Assembly (NCBI GenBank): GCA_949840605.1
Contig: CATKXN010000059.1
Location: 1 to 15,055, forward strand
Length of the DNA: 15,055 nucleotides
Reading direction: 5' to 3'
From: an uncultured Alistipes sp.
GTDB lineage: Bacteria > Bacteroidota > Bacteroidia > Bacteroidales > Rikenellaceae
The notes below the pieces were generated by a model. That model saw only the letters and a program-made list of their open reading frames with translations. It was not told the origin of the DNA and did not search any database. The position numbers and the translations under genes are program-made. Positions 8,365 to 14,937 of this stretch are shown one piece after another. Every line of letters starts with the position of its first letter. Position 1 is the stretch's first letter.

Positions 8365-9555
8365 CTACACTTCGAGGTTCACGTCGAACAGCTCGTGCCA
8401 CGGGAGTCCCTGCTCGCCCAGCTCGGCGAGGAACGGATCTGGATCGAACTCCTCGACGTTGAACACCCCGGCGCCGCGCCACAGCCCCTTGGCCCACATC
8501 GAAGCGCCCAGCGCCGCCGGAACACCCGTCGTGAACGACACAGCCTGCGTCCCGGTCTGGCGGAAAGCCTCTTCGTGGTCGCAGTTGTTATAAATATAAT
8601 ACGTGCGCTCCTTGCCGTCCTTGACGCCCTTGATGCGGCAGCCGATCGAGGTCTGGCCGTGGTAGTTGGCGCCCAGCGACTTGGGATCGGGCAGCACCGC
8701 CTTGAGGAACTGGATGGGAACGATCTCGACGCCGTTGTAGATGATCGGGTCGATACGCGCCATGCCGATATTCTGGATCACGCGCAGGTGCGTCAGGTAC
8801 TCTTGCCCGAAAGTCATCCAGAAACGCGCCCGCCGGATCGTGGGATAGTTCTTGACGAGCGATTCCAACTCCTCGTGGTAGATGACGTACGACTCGCGCT
8901 CGCCGATACCCGGGTAGTTGAGCGGCTTGTGAATCTCGTGCGGCTCGGTCACGACCCACTGTCCGTTCTCGTAGTAACGGCCCTTCTGGGTCACCTCGCG
9001 GATATTGATCTCGGGGTTGAAGTTCGTGGCGAAAGCCATGCCGTGGTTGCCGGCGTTGCAGTCGACGATGTCGAGGTAGTGGATCTCGTCGAAATGGTGC
9101 TTGGCGGCATAGGCCGTGAAAATGGCCGTTACGCCCGGATCGAAACCGCAGCCGAGGATCGCCGTGAGCCCTGCGGCCTTGAAACGGTCCTGGTAGGCCC
9201 ACTGCCACGAGTATTCGAAATGCGCCTCGTCCTTGGGCTCGTAGTTGGCCGTGTCGAGGTAGTTGCATCCGCATTCGAGGCAGGCGTCCATGATCGTCAG
9301 GTCCTGGTACGGCAGCGCGACGTTGACCACGATGTCGGGTTTGAACGCGCGAAAGAGTTCGCAGAGCTGCGGCACGTTGTCGGCATCGACCTCGGCGGTC
9401 TTGACGCGGTTGCCGCCGATGGCGGCCGCCACGGCATCGCATTTGGATTTGGTGCGGCTGGCCAGCATCACATCCGTGAATACGGGATTGGCCGCGATCT
9501 TCTGGGTCACCACGGTGCCGACGCCTCCCGCACCGATAATCAGCGCTTTACACAT
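8365..9555 (-). CDS. Saccharopine dehydrogenase family protein, probable carboxynorspermidine/carboxyspermidine dehydrogenase
   Basis: This is a 396-aa protein of full family length. It opens with an NAD(P)-binding Rossmann motif (ALIIGAGGVGTVV, residues 4-16), followed by the nucleotide-binding acidic/basic region (LASRTKSK) and typical family segments VVNVALPYQDLTIMDAC, YLDTANYEP and GCGFDPGVTA. The C-terminal domain is the saccharopine-dehydrogenase type. In Bacteroidota, homologues of this shape usually act as carboxynorspermidine/carboxyspermidine dehydrogenase. These reductively condense a diamine with aspartate semialdehyde, and NspC then decarboxylates the product to make polyamines. 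That role is inferred from the family; NspC is not in the window. The enzyme should be cytosolic. The gene stands alone, with its own promoter and terminator. There is no Shine-Dalgarno sequence. The ATG at 9555 is chosen because the Rossmann strand begins directly after it. Confidence 0.88.
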   Translation of the reverse strand: MCKALIIGAGGVGTVVTQKIAANPVFTDVMLASRTKSKCDAVAAAIGGNRVKTAEVDADNVPQLCELFRAFKPDIVVNVALPYQDLTIMDACLECGCNYLDTANYEPKDEAHFEYSWQWAYQDRFKAAGLTAILGCGFDPGVTAIFTAYAAKHHFDEIHYLDIVDCNAGNHGMAFATNFNPEINIREVTQKGRYYENGQWVVTEPHEIHKPLNYPGIGERESYVIYHEELESLVKNYPTIRRARFWMTFGQEYLTHLRVIQNIGMARIDPIIYNGVEIVPIQFLKAVLPDPKSLGANYHGQTSIGCRIKGVKDGKERTYYIYNNCDHEEAFRQTGTQAVSFTTGVPAALGASMWAKGLWRGAGVFNVEEFDPDPFLAELGEQGLPWHELFDVNLEV

Positions 9556-9597
9556 AGAGATATTGGAATTTTGAAGTTAATTTCGCGTTAACGCCTA

Positions 9598-9628
9598 CAA
9601 AAATATCTTTTTATTTCGGCAAATCAAA
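9598..9628 (-). promoter_or_regulatory. Promoter of the saccharopine dehydrogenase-like gene
   Basis: On the minus strand a TTTG (9628-9625) is separated by 19 bp from TATTTTTG (9605-9598), a perfect TAnnTTTG -7 box. This is the classical Bacteroidota sigma-ABfr arrangement and gives a leader of about 40 nt before the ATG at 9555. Confidence 0.75.
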
Positions 9629-9707
9629 ATCGACGCCGCAATTTTCACGGCCCGGGCGGACCGAAACGCGAAAAAGCAGGTTTTGCGCAAATTTTGCAGG
9701 TCAGGTG

Positions 9708-9737
9708 TTGCAAATTAAAAATAAATCCGTACATTTG
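9708..9737 (+). promoter_or_regulatory. Promoter of the tRNA-Lys gene
   Basis: TTG at 9708-9710 and TACATTTG at 9730-9737 are separated by 19 bp and match the Bacteroidota -33/-7 pattern. Transcription would start near 9741, leaving a 5' leader of about 35 nt to be trimmed by RNase P before the mature 5' end at 9776. Confidence 0.75.
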
Positions 9738-9775
9738 CACCACCAAAACGGAAGCGATTCCTATTGGCACACGGA

Positions 9776-9848
9776 GAATCCGTAGCTCAGCAGGTAGAGC
9801 ACAACACTTTTAATGTTGGGGTCCTGGGTTCGAGCCCCAGCGGGTTCA
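9776..9848 (+). tRNA. tRNA-Lys (anticodon TTT)
   Basis: The 73 nt fold into a complete cloverleaf. The acceptor stem is GAATCCG/CGGGTTC with one T-G pair and discriminator A9848. The D stem is GCTC/GAGC. The anticodon stem is CAACA/TGTTG around the loop CTTTTAA, giving anticodon TTT at 9809-9811. The variable loop is 5 nt. The T arm is CTGGG/CCCAG with loop TTCGAGC. CCA is not encoded. It should read AAA and AAG lysine codons. The gene has its own promoter and is followed at once by a terminator. Confidence 0.97.
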
Positions 9849-9857
9849 CGAAAAGAA

Positions 9858-9887
9858 ACGGCAGTCACACGACTGCCGTATTTTTTT
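9858..9887 (+). terminator. Intrinsic terminator of tRNA-Lys
   Basis: A perfect 9-bp stem, ACGGCAGTC (9858-9866) with GACTGCCGT (9871-9879), closes a 4-nt loop (ACAC) and is followed by A and seven T (9881-9887). It begins 9 bp after the tRNA 3' end. The T-run overlaps the -33 element of the next promoter. Confidence 0.9.
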
Positions 9888-9916
9888 GTCTTTACAGCCG
9901 GTTTGTACTATCTTTG
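9885..9916 (+). promoter_or_regulatory. Promoter of the nitroreductase/HMA-AraC operon
   Basis: TTTG (9885-9888) and TATCTTTG (9909-9916) are 20 bp apart and match the Bacteroidota -33/-7 consensus. Transcription would start near 9920, about 18 nt before the ATG at 9938. The -33 element shares the T-run of the tRNA terminator. Confidence 0.75.
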
Positions 9917-9937
9917 CTTCGACAAACGGAAACGATC

Positions 9938-10579
9938 ATGGCAGACAACTATCTGGAACGGAAAATGGAGGAATACCGGGCCCGGACGGCGGCGGGTCAC
10001 AGCGGTCGCAGGCCCCTGGCGACACTCGGACGCCTGCTGCTGAAAAACCGCAGCCACCGCGGATACGACCCCGGATTCATCGTGCGCGAAGACCAGCTCC
10101 GGCGCATCATCGAAGTAAACGCCAAAATCCCCTCGGCACGCAACCAGCAGGTGCTGCGGTTCCGGCCCGTGTTGTCCGGCGAGGCGCAGAAAGTGTTGGC
10201 GCACATCCGCCTCGGAGGGGCCCTGCCCCACCTGCACCTCCCCCTGCCGGGCACCGAGCCCAACGCTTTCATCATCGTCTGTTCGACCGCTGCCGAGGAC
10301 CGTTACGTCGACATCGACCTCGGGATCTCGGCCCAGAGCATGCTGCTGCAGGCCGCGGAGATCGGGCTGAACGGCATCTGCATCGGGGCTTTCGACAAGG
10401 AGCGCATCCGGCAGGAGTTCGGGCTGGAATGGGAACCGCTGCTGATCCTCGCCATCGGCCGGGGCATCGAAAAGATCGAGCTGGTGCCGATCGGTGCGGA
10501 CGGCGACCGCGCCTACTACCGCGAGGGCGGCACGCACTACGTTCCCAAGGTCCGCCCGGAGGACCTGACGATCAAGTGA
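9938..10579 (+). CDS. Nitroreductase family protein
   Basis: This 213-aa protein has the compact FMN-dependent nitroreductase shape. The basic patch near residue 37 (KNRSHRGYDP) and IPSARNQQVLRFRPVL are typical FMN-binding segments near the N-terminus. VDIDLGISAQSMLLQAAEIGLNGICIGAF is the conserved dimer and FMN core. ILAIGRG lies near the C-terminus. These flavoenzymes reduce quinones, nitroaromatics or other acceptors with NAD(P)H in the cytosol; the physiological substrate here is unknown. The start at 9938 (MADNYLE) is chosen because it follows the promoter directly; the longer upstream frame would translate through the tRNA and terminator. Its stop overlaps the start of the metal-sensing regulator (TGATG), so translation is probably coupled. 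The context suggests a role in redox or copper stress, but that is inference. Confidence 0.9.
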   Translation: MADNYLERKMEEYRARTAAGHSGRRPLATLGRLLLKNRSHRGYDPGFIVREDQLRRIIEVNAKIPSARNQQVLRFRPVLSGEAQKVLAHIRLGGALPHLHLPLPGTEPNAFIIVCSTAAEDRYVDIDLGISAQSMLLQAAEIGLNGICIGAFDKERIRQEFGLEWEPLLILAIGRGIEKIELVPIGADGDRAYYREGGTHYVPKVRPEDLTIK

Positions 10580-11151
10580 TGGAACCGACCGACACGCTCT
10601 ATATCCGCAACATGGTGTGCGACCGCTGCCGGATGGTCGTGCGGGAGTTGCTCGCCGAGCTGGGGATCGAGCCCCTTTCGGTCGAGCTGGGCGTGGTGCG
10701 CACGGCGGTCCCGGTGGAAGATGAACTGCGGAAACGGCTGGACGCACGGCTCCGGAAACTGGGGTTCGAACTTCTCGACGAACCCCGGCAGCGGCTCGTC
10801 GAGCAGGTGAAAACCGAGATCATCCGGCTGGTGCACCGCGACAACGGAGCCCTGCGGGTCAACCTCTCCGACCGGCTGGCCGAAATCACCCGTCACGAAT
10901 ACAGCCAGATCAGCAAACTCTTCTCCGAAACGACCGGAACGACTGTCGAAAAGTACTTCATCGCCCAGAAAATCGAACGGGTGAAGGAGCTGCTTGCCTA
11001 CGGCGAACTGTCGCTCGGCGAGATCGCCGACCGGATGAACTATTCGAGCGCCGCCCACCTCAGCGCGCAGTTCAAAAGCCTGACGGGAATGACCCCGACC
11101 CGCTTCCGGGAGCAGGCCGCGGAAGGCCGGAAACCCCTCGACAAGGTGTAA
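10579..11151 (+). CDS. HMA-like domain/AraC-type HTH transcriptional regulator
   Basis: A 190-aa protein in two parts. Residues about 6-68 look like a heavy-metal-associated (HMA) ferredoxin-like fold with an intact MxCxxC metal site (MVCDRC, Cys14 and Cys17) and the late strand KLGFELLDE. Residues about 95-180 form an AraC-type double helix-turn-helix: YSQISKLFSETTGTTVEKYFI, IERVKELLAYGELSLGEIADRMNYSSAAHLSAQFKSLTGMTPTRFRE. The usual AraC sugar-binding domain is absent. The plain reading is a regulator that binds Cu(I) or a similar thiophilic ion and controls the adjacent CopA gene; metal identity and whether it activates or represses are not visible. Its ATG overlaps the nitroreductase stop (TGATG). 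The stop lies 92 bp before copA, with a repeat array in between. Confidence 0.85.
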   Translation: MEPTDTLYIRNMVCDRCRMVVRELLAELGIEPLSVELGVVRTAVPVEDELRKRLDARLRKLGFELLDEPRQRLVEQVKTEIIRLVHRDNGALRVNLSDRLAEITRHEYSQISKLFSETTGTTVEKYFIAQKIERVKELLAYGELSLGEIADRMNYSSAAHLSAQFKSLTGMTPTRFREQAAEGRKPLDKV

Positions 11152-11241
11152 CGGCGGAATCTTGTAAATCTATTCCATAATTCTGTAACGGCTACGCGGC
11201 CCCGTGGCGTTACCTTTGCAACGAAGCAAATAAGGTAACGG
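11148..11241. promoter_or_regulatory. GTAACG repeat array upstream of copA; candidate metal-regulator operator
   Basis: GTAACGG occurs three times in direct orientation (11148-11154, overlapping the regulator stop; 11185-11191; 11235-11241). An inverted CGTTAC (11208-11213) faces the middle copy and overlaps the copA -7 box. Four copies of a six-base word in about 94 bp are clearly more than chance, although the word also occurs singly elsewhere in the window. Binding by the upstream HMA/AraC protein is inference. Confidence 0.45.
11211..11218 (+). promoter_or_regulatory. -7 box of the copA promoter
   Basis: TACCTTTG matches TAnnTTTG exactly and lies 25 bp before the copA ATG. No good TTTG -33 element is present about 20 bp upstream, which fits a promoter that depends on an activator such as the AraC-type regulator encoded just before it. 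AAGG at 11232-11235 may serve as a weak ribosome-binding site. Confidence 0.6.
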
Positions 11242-11243
11242 GC

Positions 11244-13691
11244 ATGGAAAATCACAGCATCAAACAGACCTTTCCGGTCGCCGGCATGAGTTGTGCGGCG
11301 TGCGCGGCGAAGGTGGACAAAGTCCTGAACAAGGTTCCGGGCGTGAGCCGGGCCGCGGTGAACTTCGCGGCGGCGACCGCCCTGGTGGAGTACGACCCCG
11401 CGCAATGCTCCCCCTCCGCCCTGCGGGAAACCGTGCGGCAGGCCGGGTACGATCTGATCGTCGGGGCCGGTGAAGCCGCCCGGGAGGCCGAAAAGGCCGC
11501 GGGCGAACGTTACCGCACGCTGAAACGGCGCACGGTGTGGGCCATCGCCCTGTCGGTGCCGGTGGTCTTCGTGGGGATGTTCTGGATGGGAATGCCCTAT
11601 GCCGACGAATTCATGTGGCTGCTGTCGACCCCGGTGGTCTTCGTGCTGGGGCGCGGTTTCTTCGTCAACGCATGGCGGCAGCTCCGCCGCGGCTCGGCCA
11701 ACATGGACACGCTCGTGGCCGGAAGCACCGGGGTGGCCTACCTTTTCAGCGTGGCGAACATGTTCTTTCCCGGATTCTGGGAGGCCCGGGGCATCCATCC
11801 CCACGTCTATTTCGAAGCGGCGAGCGTCATCATCGCCGGCATCCTGCTGGGGCGCCTGCTCGAAGCCCGAGCCCGGGACCACACCTCGGATGCAATCCGC
11901 AGGCTGATGGGGCTTCAGCCCGCGACGGTGATCCGCATCGGGGCGGACGGGCGGCAGCACGAAGTTGCGGTCGGCGAGGTCCGGCCCGGCGACCTGCTGC
12001 TGGCACGTCCCGGCGAACGGATCGCCGTGGACGGAACGGTGGCCGAAGGCGGTTCGTATGTCGACGAAAGCATGCTCACCGGAGAGCCCGTGCCGGCAGC
12101 CAAAGGGCCCGGTGACGCGGTGTTCGCCGGGACGGTCAACCAGCGGGGAAGTTTCCGCTTCACGGCCGCAAAGGTCGGAGGCGAAACCCTGCTGGCGCAG
12201 ATCATCCAGCTGGTGCAGGAGGCGCAGGGCAGCAAAGCCCCGGTGCAGAAACTCGCAGACCGCATCGCGGGCATCTTCGTGCCGGTGATTATCGGCATCG
12301 CCCTCGCCGCATTCGCGGCGTGGATGCTGTTCGATCCGGAGAACGGGTTCTCGCACGGCCTGCTGGCGCTGGTCACGGTGCTCATCATCGCCTGCCCCTG
12401 CGCCCTGGGGCTGGCGACGCCCACGGCCATCATGGCCGGGATCGGCAAAGGAGCCGAGAACGGCATTCTGATAAAGGACGCCGAGAGTCTCGAAACGGCT
12501 GTCAAGGTCGATGTCGTGGTGCTGGACAAGACCGGAACGCTGACCGAAGGGCGTCCCGAGGTGACGGACCTCGTATGGGCCGAGGGCGGCGACACGCACC
12601 GGAACATACTCTGCGCCCTCGAAAAATGCTCGGAGCATCCTCTGGCCGGAGCCATTGCCGCGCATCTCGAGGGGTGCGACCCGGTGACGGTCGAAGGATT
12701 CGAAAGCATCGCCGGACGGGGCGTGAACGGCACCATCGGCGGCCGGACTTACTATGCAGGTAACGAAGCCCTGATGCGTGAACACGGCATCGCCGTCGGC
12801 GAAGAGCTCCGCACGGCGGCGGAACGGATGGCCGGGGAGGCCCAAACCGTCGTCTGGTTCGCCGACCCGGAGCGGGCGCTGGCCGTGGCGGGAATCTCCG
12901 ACCATCTGAAAGAACACTCGGCGGAGGCTGTCCGGGAACTGCGCGAACAGGACATCGCGATATGGATGCTGACAGGCGACAGCGAGGCGGCGGCGCGCGA
13001 GACAGCCCGCAGGGCGGGTATCGACAACTACCGCGCAGGGGTGCTGCCCCACCAAAAAGCCGAATTCATCCGTACGCTCCAGGCCGAAGGCCATACGGTG
13101 GCCATGGCGGGCGACGGCATCAACGACAGCGCGGCGCTGGCCCGGGCCGACCTCGGAATCGCCATGGGACACGGCAGCGACATCGCGATGGAGGCGGCCC
13201 CGGTGACGATCATCTCGTCGGACCTCACGAAGATCGCCGAAGCCATCCGCCTCTCGCGGCTCACGGTACGCACCATTCGCCAGAACCTCTTCTGGGCGTT
13301 CGTCTACAACCTGATCGGCGTACCCGTGGCCGCCGGCGCGCTCTACCCGCTGCTGGGGGTTCAGCTCGACCCCATGATTGCGGGGGCCGCAATGGCGATG
13401 AGCAGCGTCAGCGTCGTGGCCAACAGTCTGCGCCTGAAACGCGCGAAACTGCACAAGAAAAAAACCGATAAAAAACAACAGATTATGAAAAAGTACCGAG
13501 TGGAAGGCATGATGTGCAACCATTGCCGCATGCACGTGGAGAAAGCGCTCAACAGTCTGGAAGGCGTATCGGCGTCGGTGACGCTCGATCCGCCGGCGGC
13601 CGAGGTCCGGTTCTCGGGCCGCACCTACTCCGACGAGGAGCTGCAGCAGGCCGTCGCCGAAGCCGGGGATTACCGGCTGAAGACCCTCTGA
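11244..13691 (+). CDS. copA: Copper-exporting P1B-type ATPase with N- and C-terminal HMA domains
   Basis: An 815-aa heavy-metal P-type ATPase that should pump Cu(I) across the inner membrane using ATP. Order of parts: N-terminal HMA domain with GMSCAAC (Cys17, Cys20); paired membrane helices (about 95-230); actuator loop with TGEP (279-282); membrane CPC motif (Cys384-Pro-Cys386, in IIACPCALGLATP), which marks Cu(I)/Ag(I) transporters; phosphorylation site Asp428 in DKTGTLTEG; nucleotide-domain HP (EHPLAGA); hinge GDGINDS (623-629); and last membrane helices with the Cu-ATPase segments YNLIG and MAMSSVSVVANSLRLKR. All catalytic motifs are intact. Unusually, a second HMA domain (748-815, MMCNHC with Cys758/Cys761) follows a lysine-rich linker. 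It looks like a separate copper-chaperone gene joined in frame. The ATPase body alone, about 740 aa, is the common family size. The gene lies downstream of the HMA/AraC regulator. Confidence 0.96.
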   Translation: MENHSIKQTFPVAGMSCAACAAKVDKVLNKVPGVSRAAVNFAAATALVEYDPAQCSPSALRETVRQAGYDLIVGAGEAAREAEKAAGERYRTLKRRTVWAIALSVPVVFVGMFWMGMPYADEFMWLLSTPVVFVLGRGFFVNAWRQLRRGSANMDTLVAGSTGVAYLFSVANMFFPGFWEARGIHPHVYFEAASVIIAGILLGRLLEARARDHTSDAIRRLMGLQPATVIRIGADGRQHEVAVGEVRPGDLLLARPGERIAVDGTVAEGGSYVDESMLTGEPVPAAKGPGDAVFAGTVNQRGSFRFTAAKVGGETLLAQIIQLVQEAQGSKAPVQKLADRIAGIFVPVIIGIALAAFAAWMLFDPENGFSHGLLALVTVLIIACPCALGLATPTAIMAGIGKGAENGILIKDAESLETAVKVDVVVLDKTGTLTEGRPEVTDLVWAEGGDTHRNILCALEKCSEHPLAGAIAAHLEGCDPVTVEGFESIAGRGVNGTIGGRTYYAGNEALMREHGIAVGEELRTAAERMAGEAQTVVWFADPERALAVAGISDHLKEHSAEAVRELREQDIAIWMLTGDSEAAARETARRAGIDNYRAGVLPHQKAEFIRTLQAEGHTVAMAGDGINDSAALARADLGIAMGHGSDIAMEAAPVTIISSDLTKIAEAIRLSRLTVRTIRQNLFWAFVYNLIGVPVAAGALYPLLGVQLDPMIAGAAMAMSSVSVVANSLRLKRAKLHKKKTDKKQQIMKKYRVEGMMCNHCRMHVEKALNSLEGVSASVTLDPPAAEVRFSGRTYSDEELQQAVAEAGDYRLKTL
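13458..13487 (+). other. A-rich junction in copA with slippery A7 run and internal ATG for the HMA module
   Basis: Inside copA, an A7 run (13458-13464) and an A6 run (13470-13475) precede an in-frame ATG at 13485 that opens a complete 68-aa HMA domain ending with copA. The stretch is strongly A-rich inside a GC-rich gene, like a Bacteroidota translation start region. Shifting to the -1 frame at A7 reads AAC CGA TAA, stopping at 13469-13471, 13 bp before that ATG. The local sequence can therefore give a fused protein, a shorter ATPase, or possibly a separate chaperone. Which occurs is not known. Confidence 0.6.
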
Positions 13692-13703
13692 GATGGGAAA
13701 GTC

Positions 13704-14795
13704 CTATGCGGAGATGGATTTCGGACGTTTGAGGTGCGCCCGGACGGAATTCACGAATGCTCCGGCCAGGCCCTCGTCGTAGACGATCCGGTGTTTCCAG
13801 CGGTTGGCCCACCAGCGACGGGTCTTGAACCACATATTCGGCAGCAGTCCGGTCGGCTTCGGAGCCGAAAATTCGGGCGAAAGTATCTCGTTCAGCACCC
13901 GTTCCTTGAGTTTCGGATCGCAGGCGGGCGGCGGAAGCAGGGAGGCGTCGAGCCCCAGTTCTTCGGCGCATATGGCGTTCAGACATCCCAGGAAGCGGTC
14001 CGTATTCGCCTCGCGGGCCAGCGCGCAGAGCTCCTCCCAGTCGATCCGGCCGGCATTGCGTTCGACGAAGACATACCAGTCCAACACGTGCCGCAGCCCG
14101 ATGTTGACGGCGGCGAAATGCATGGCGGCATGGCGCAGCAGGAACAGCGCGTTGAAGGACACCGAAGGCAGTCCGACCGGCACGCCCCCGAGCTCGACGA
14201 ATTCCCCGGGCTGCGCCGCGAAGCGTTTGAGCGGCTGCTCGATCCGGCGGTTGGAACGGTGGGTTTCGTTGTTGACGAGATCGTAATGGTTCTCGACCGT
14301 GATGCCGTCGTAAAGAAAGGTCGTGTGGTGCTCCTTGCCCTCGTCGATCGGCAGGCCCAGCTCGCGGGCCACGACCCGGTCGGCCTCGGGCTGGCGACCG
14401 TACAGCCAGATGTCGATGTCTCCGAACGAGCGGTGCGCCGGAACGGGATAGGAAAGGCTCAGCCCGTAGCCTTTGAGGAGCATCATCGGAAAACCGTGTT
14501 CGTGGTAGAATGCCGCGAGGCGCGTGACGGCGGCCTCGTGACGGCGGTAGCGCTTCTCGATCCGCTCGACGTTGAAAGCCCACTCCAGCAGCAGCGAACG
14601 CGGCGGACGCAGCTCCCCGGGGAGCATCTGCAGTCCGTCCCAGGCCACCGCCAGCACGCCCTGCACCGACGAACAGCGGTAAATCCCGCGCCAGCACGCC
14701 TCGTCGCAACGCGTGAAAAACTCCGTATCCTCCGTCTTCCCGTGCAGGGCCGCCCGCAGCAGGGCGAACAATCCGTCGGTCGCCGTATCCTTCAT
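13704..14795 (-). CDS. Nucleotidyltransferase-fold family protein (NTP_transf_5 type)
   Basis: This protein is 363 aa from the ATG at 14795 (MKDTATDG). An in-frame ATG at 14807 would add four residues; the open frame to 14948 is rejected as a start because it crosses the divergent rfbA start. The core motif [13 protein letters not shown]...[10 protein letters not shown] (residues about 105-131) has the LKG and GDID signature of nucleotidyltransferase-fold proteins of the NTP_transf_5 group, with Asp126 and Asp128 as probable metal ligands. VENHYDLVN (167-175), LLRHAAMHF and RHVLDWYVF are further family-like segments. Homologues are common in polysaccharide and glycan clusters of Bacteroidota, but their reaction and substrate are unknown. 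The protein is probably cytosolic. It converges with copA across a 12-bp gap and diverges from rfbA, which suggests a link to surface polysaccharide synthesis. Confidence 0.8.
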   Translation of the reverse strand: MKDTATDGLFALLRAALHGKTEDTEFFTRCDEACWRGIYRCSSVQGVLAVAWDGLQMLPGELRPPRSLLLEWAFNVERIEKRYRRHEAAVTRLAAFYHEHGFPMMLLKGYGLSLSYPVPAHRSFGDIDIWLYGRQPEADRVVARELGLPIDEGKEHHTTFLYDGITVENHYDLVNNETHRSNRRIEQPLKRFAAQPGEFVELGGVPVGLPSVSFNALFLLRHAAMHFAAVNIGLRHVLDWYVFVERNAGRIDWEELCALAREANTDRFLGCLNAICAEELGLDASLLPPPACDPKLKERVLNEILSPEFSAPKPTGLLPNMWFKTRRWWANRWKHRIVYDEGLAGAFVNSVRAHLKRPKSISA

Positions 14796-14815
14796 AGTCC
14801 GAACCATCTTGCGTG

Positions 14816-14823
14816 TAAAGATA
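14816..14823 (-). promoter_or_regulatory. Weak candidate -7 box for the nucleotidyltransferase-fold gene
   Basis: The minus strand reads TATCTTTA, a 7/8 match to TAnnTTTG, about 20 bp before the ATG at 14795. No properly spaced TTTG -33 element is seen. This position supports the start at 14795 over 14807, which would leave almost no leader. I found no clear promoter for rfbA in the same divergent gap; TACCTTCG at 14879-14886 is also only a 7/8 match. Confidence 0.3.
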
Positions 14824-14937
14824 GCGATACTTTGCAAAAAAACCGGGCCCGGGATACCGGAAATTCGCAAAAAAGCCGTACCTTCGACTGAAATTCCCCC
14901 GTGCGGCAACCGCAGGGAGGGATCAACACGCAACGAT

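Noticed and set aside
6611..8497. Minus-strand open frame (628 codons) opposite the HTCS kinase part
   Set aside because: It overlaps intact kinase, receiver and HTH domains and runs across the terminator at 8278-8315.
8395..9591. Plus-strand open frame (398 codons) opposite the saccharopine dehydrogenase-like gene
   Set aside because: The minus strand has clear Rossmann motifs, a promoter and a terminator; the plus-strand frame has none of these.
9764..9937. 58-residue N-terminal extension of the nitroreductase
   Set aside because: It would translate through the tRNA and its terminator; the promoter lies downstream of that start.
11040..13535. Long open frame (831 codons) on the minus strand opposite copA
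   Set aside because: CopA on the plus strand has every family motif. The antisense frame is rich in His, Arg, Gly and Asp with no recognisable domain, as expected from GC-rich DNA.
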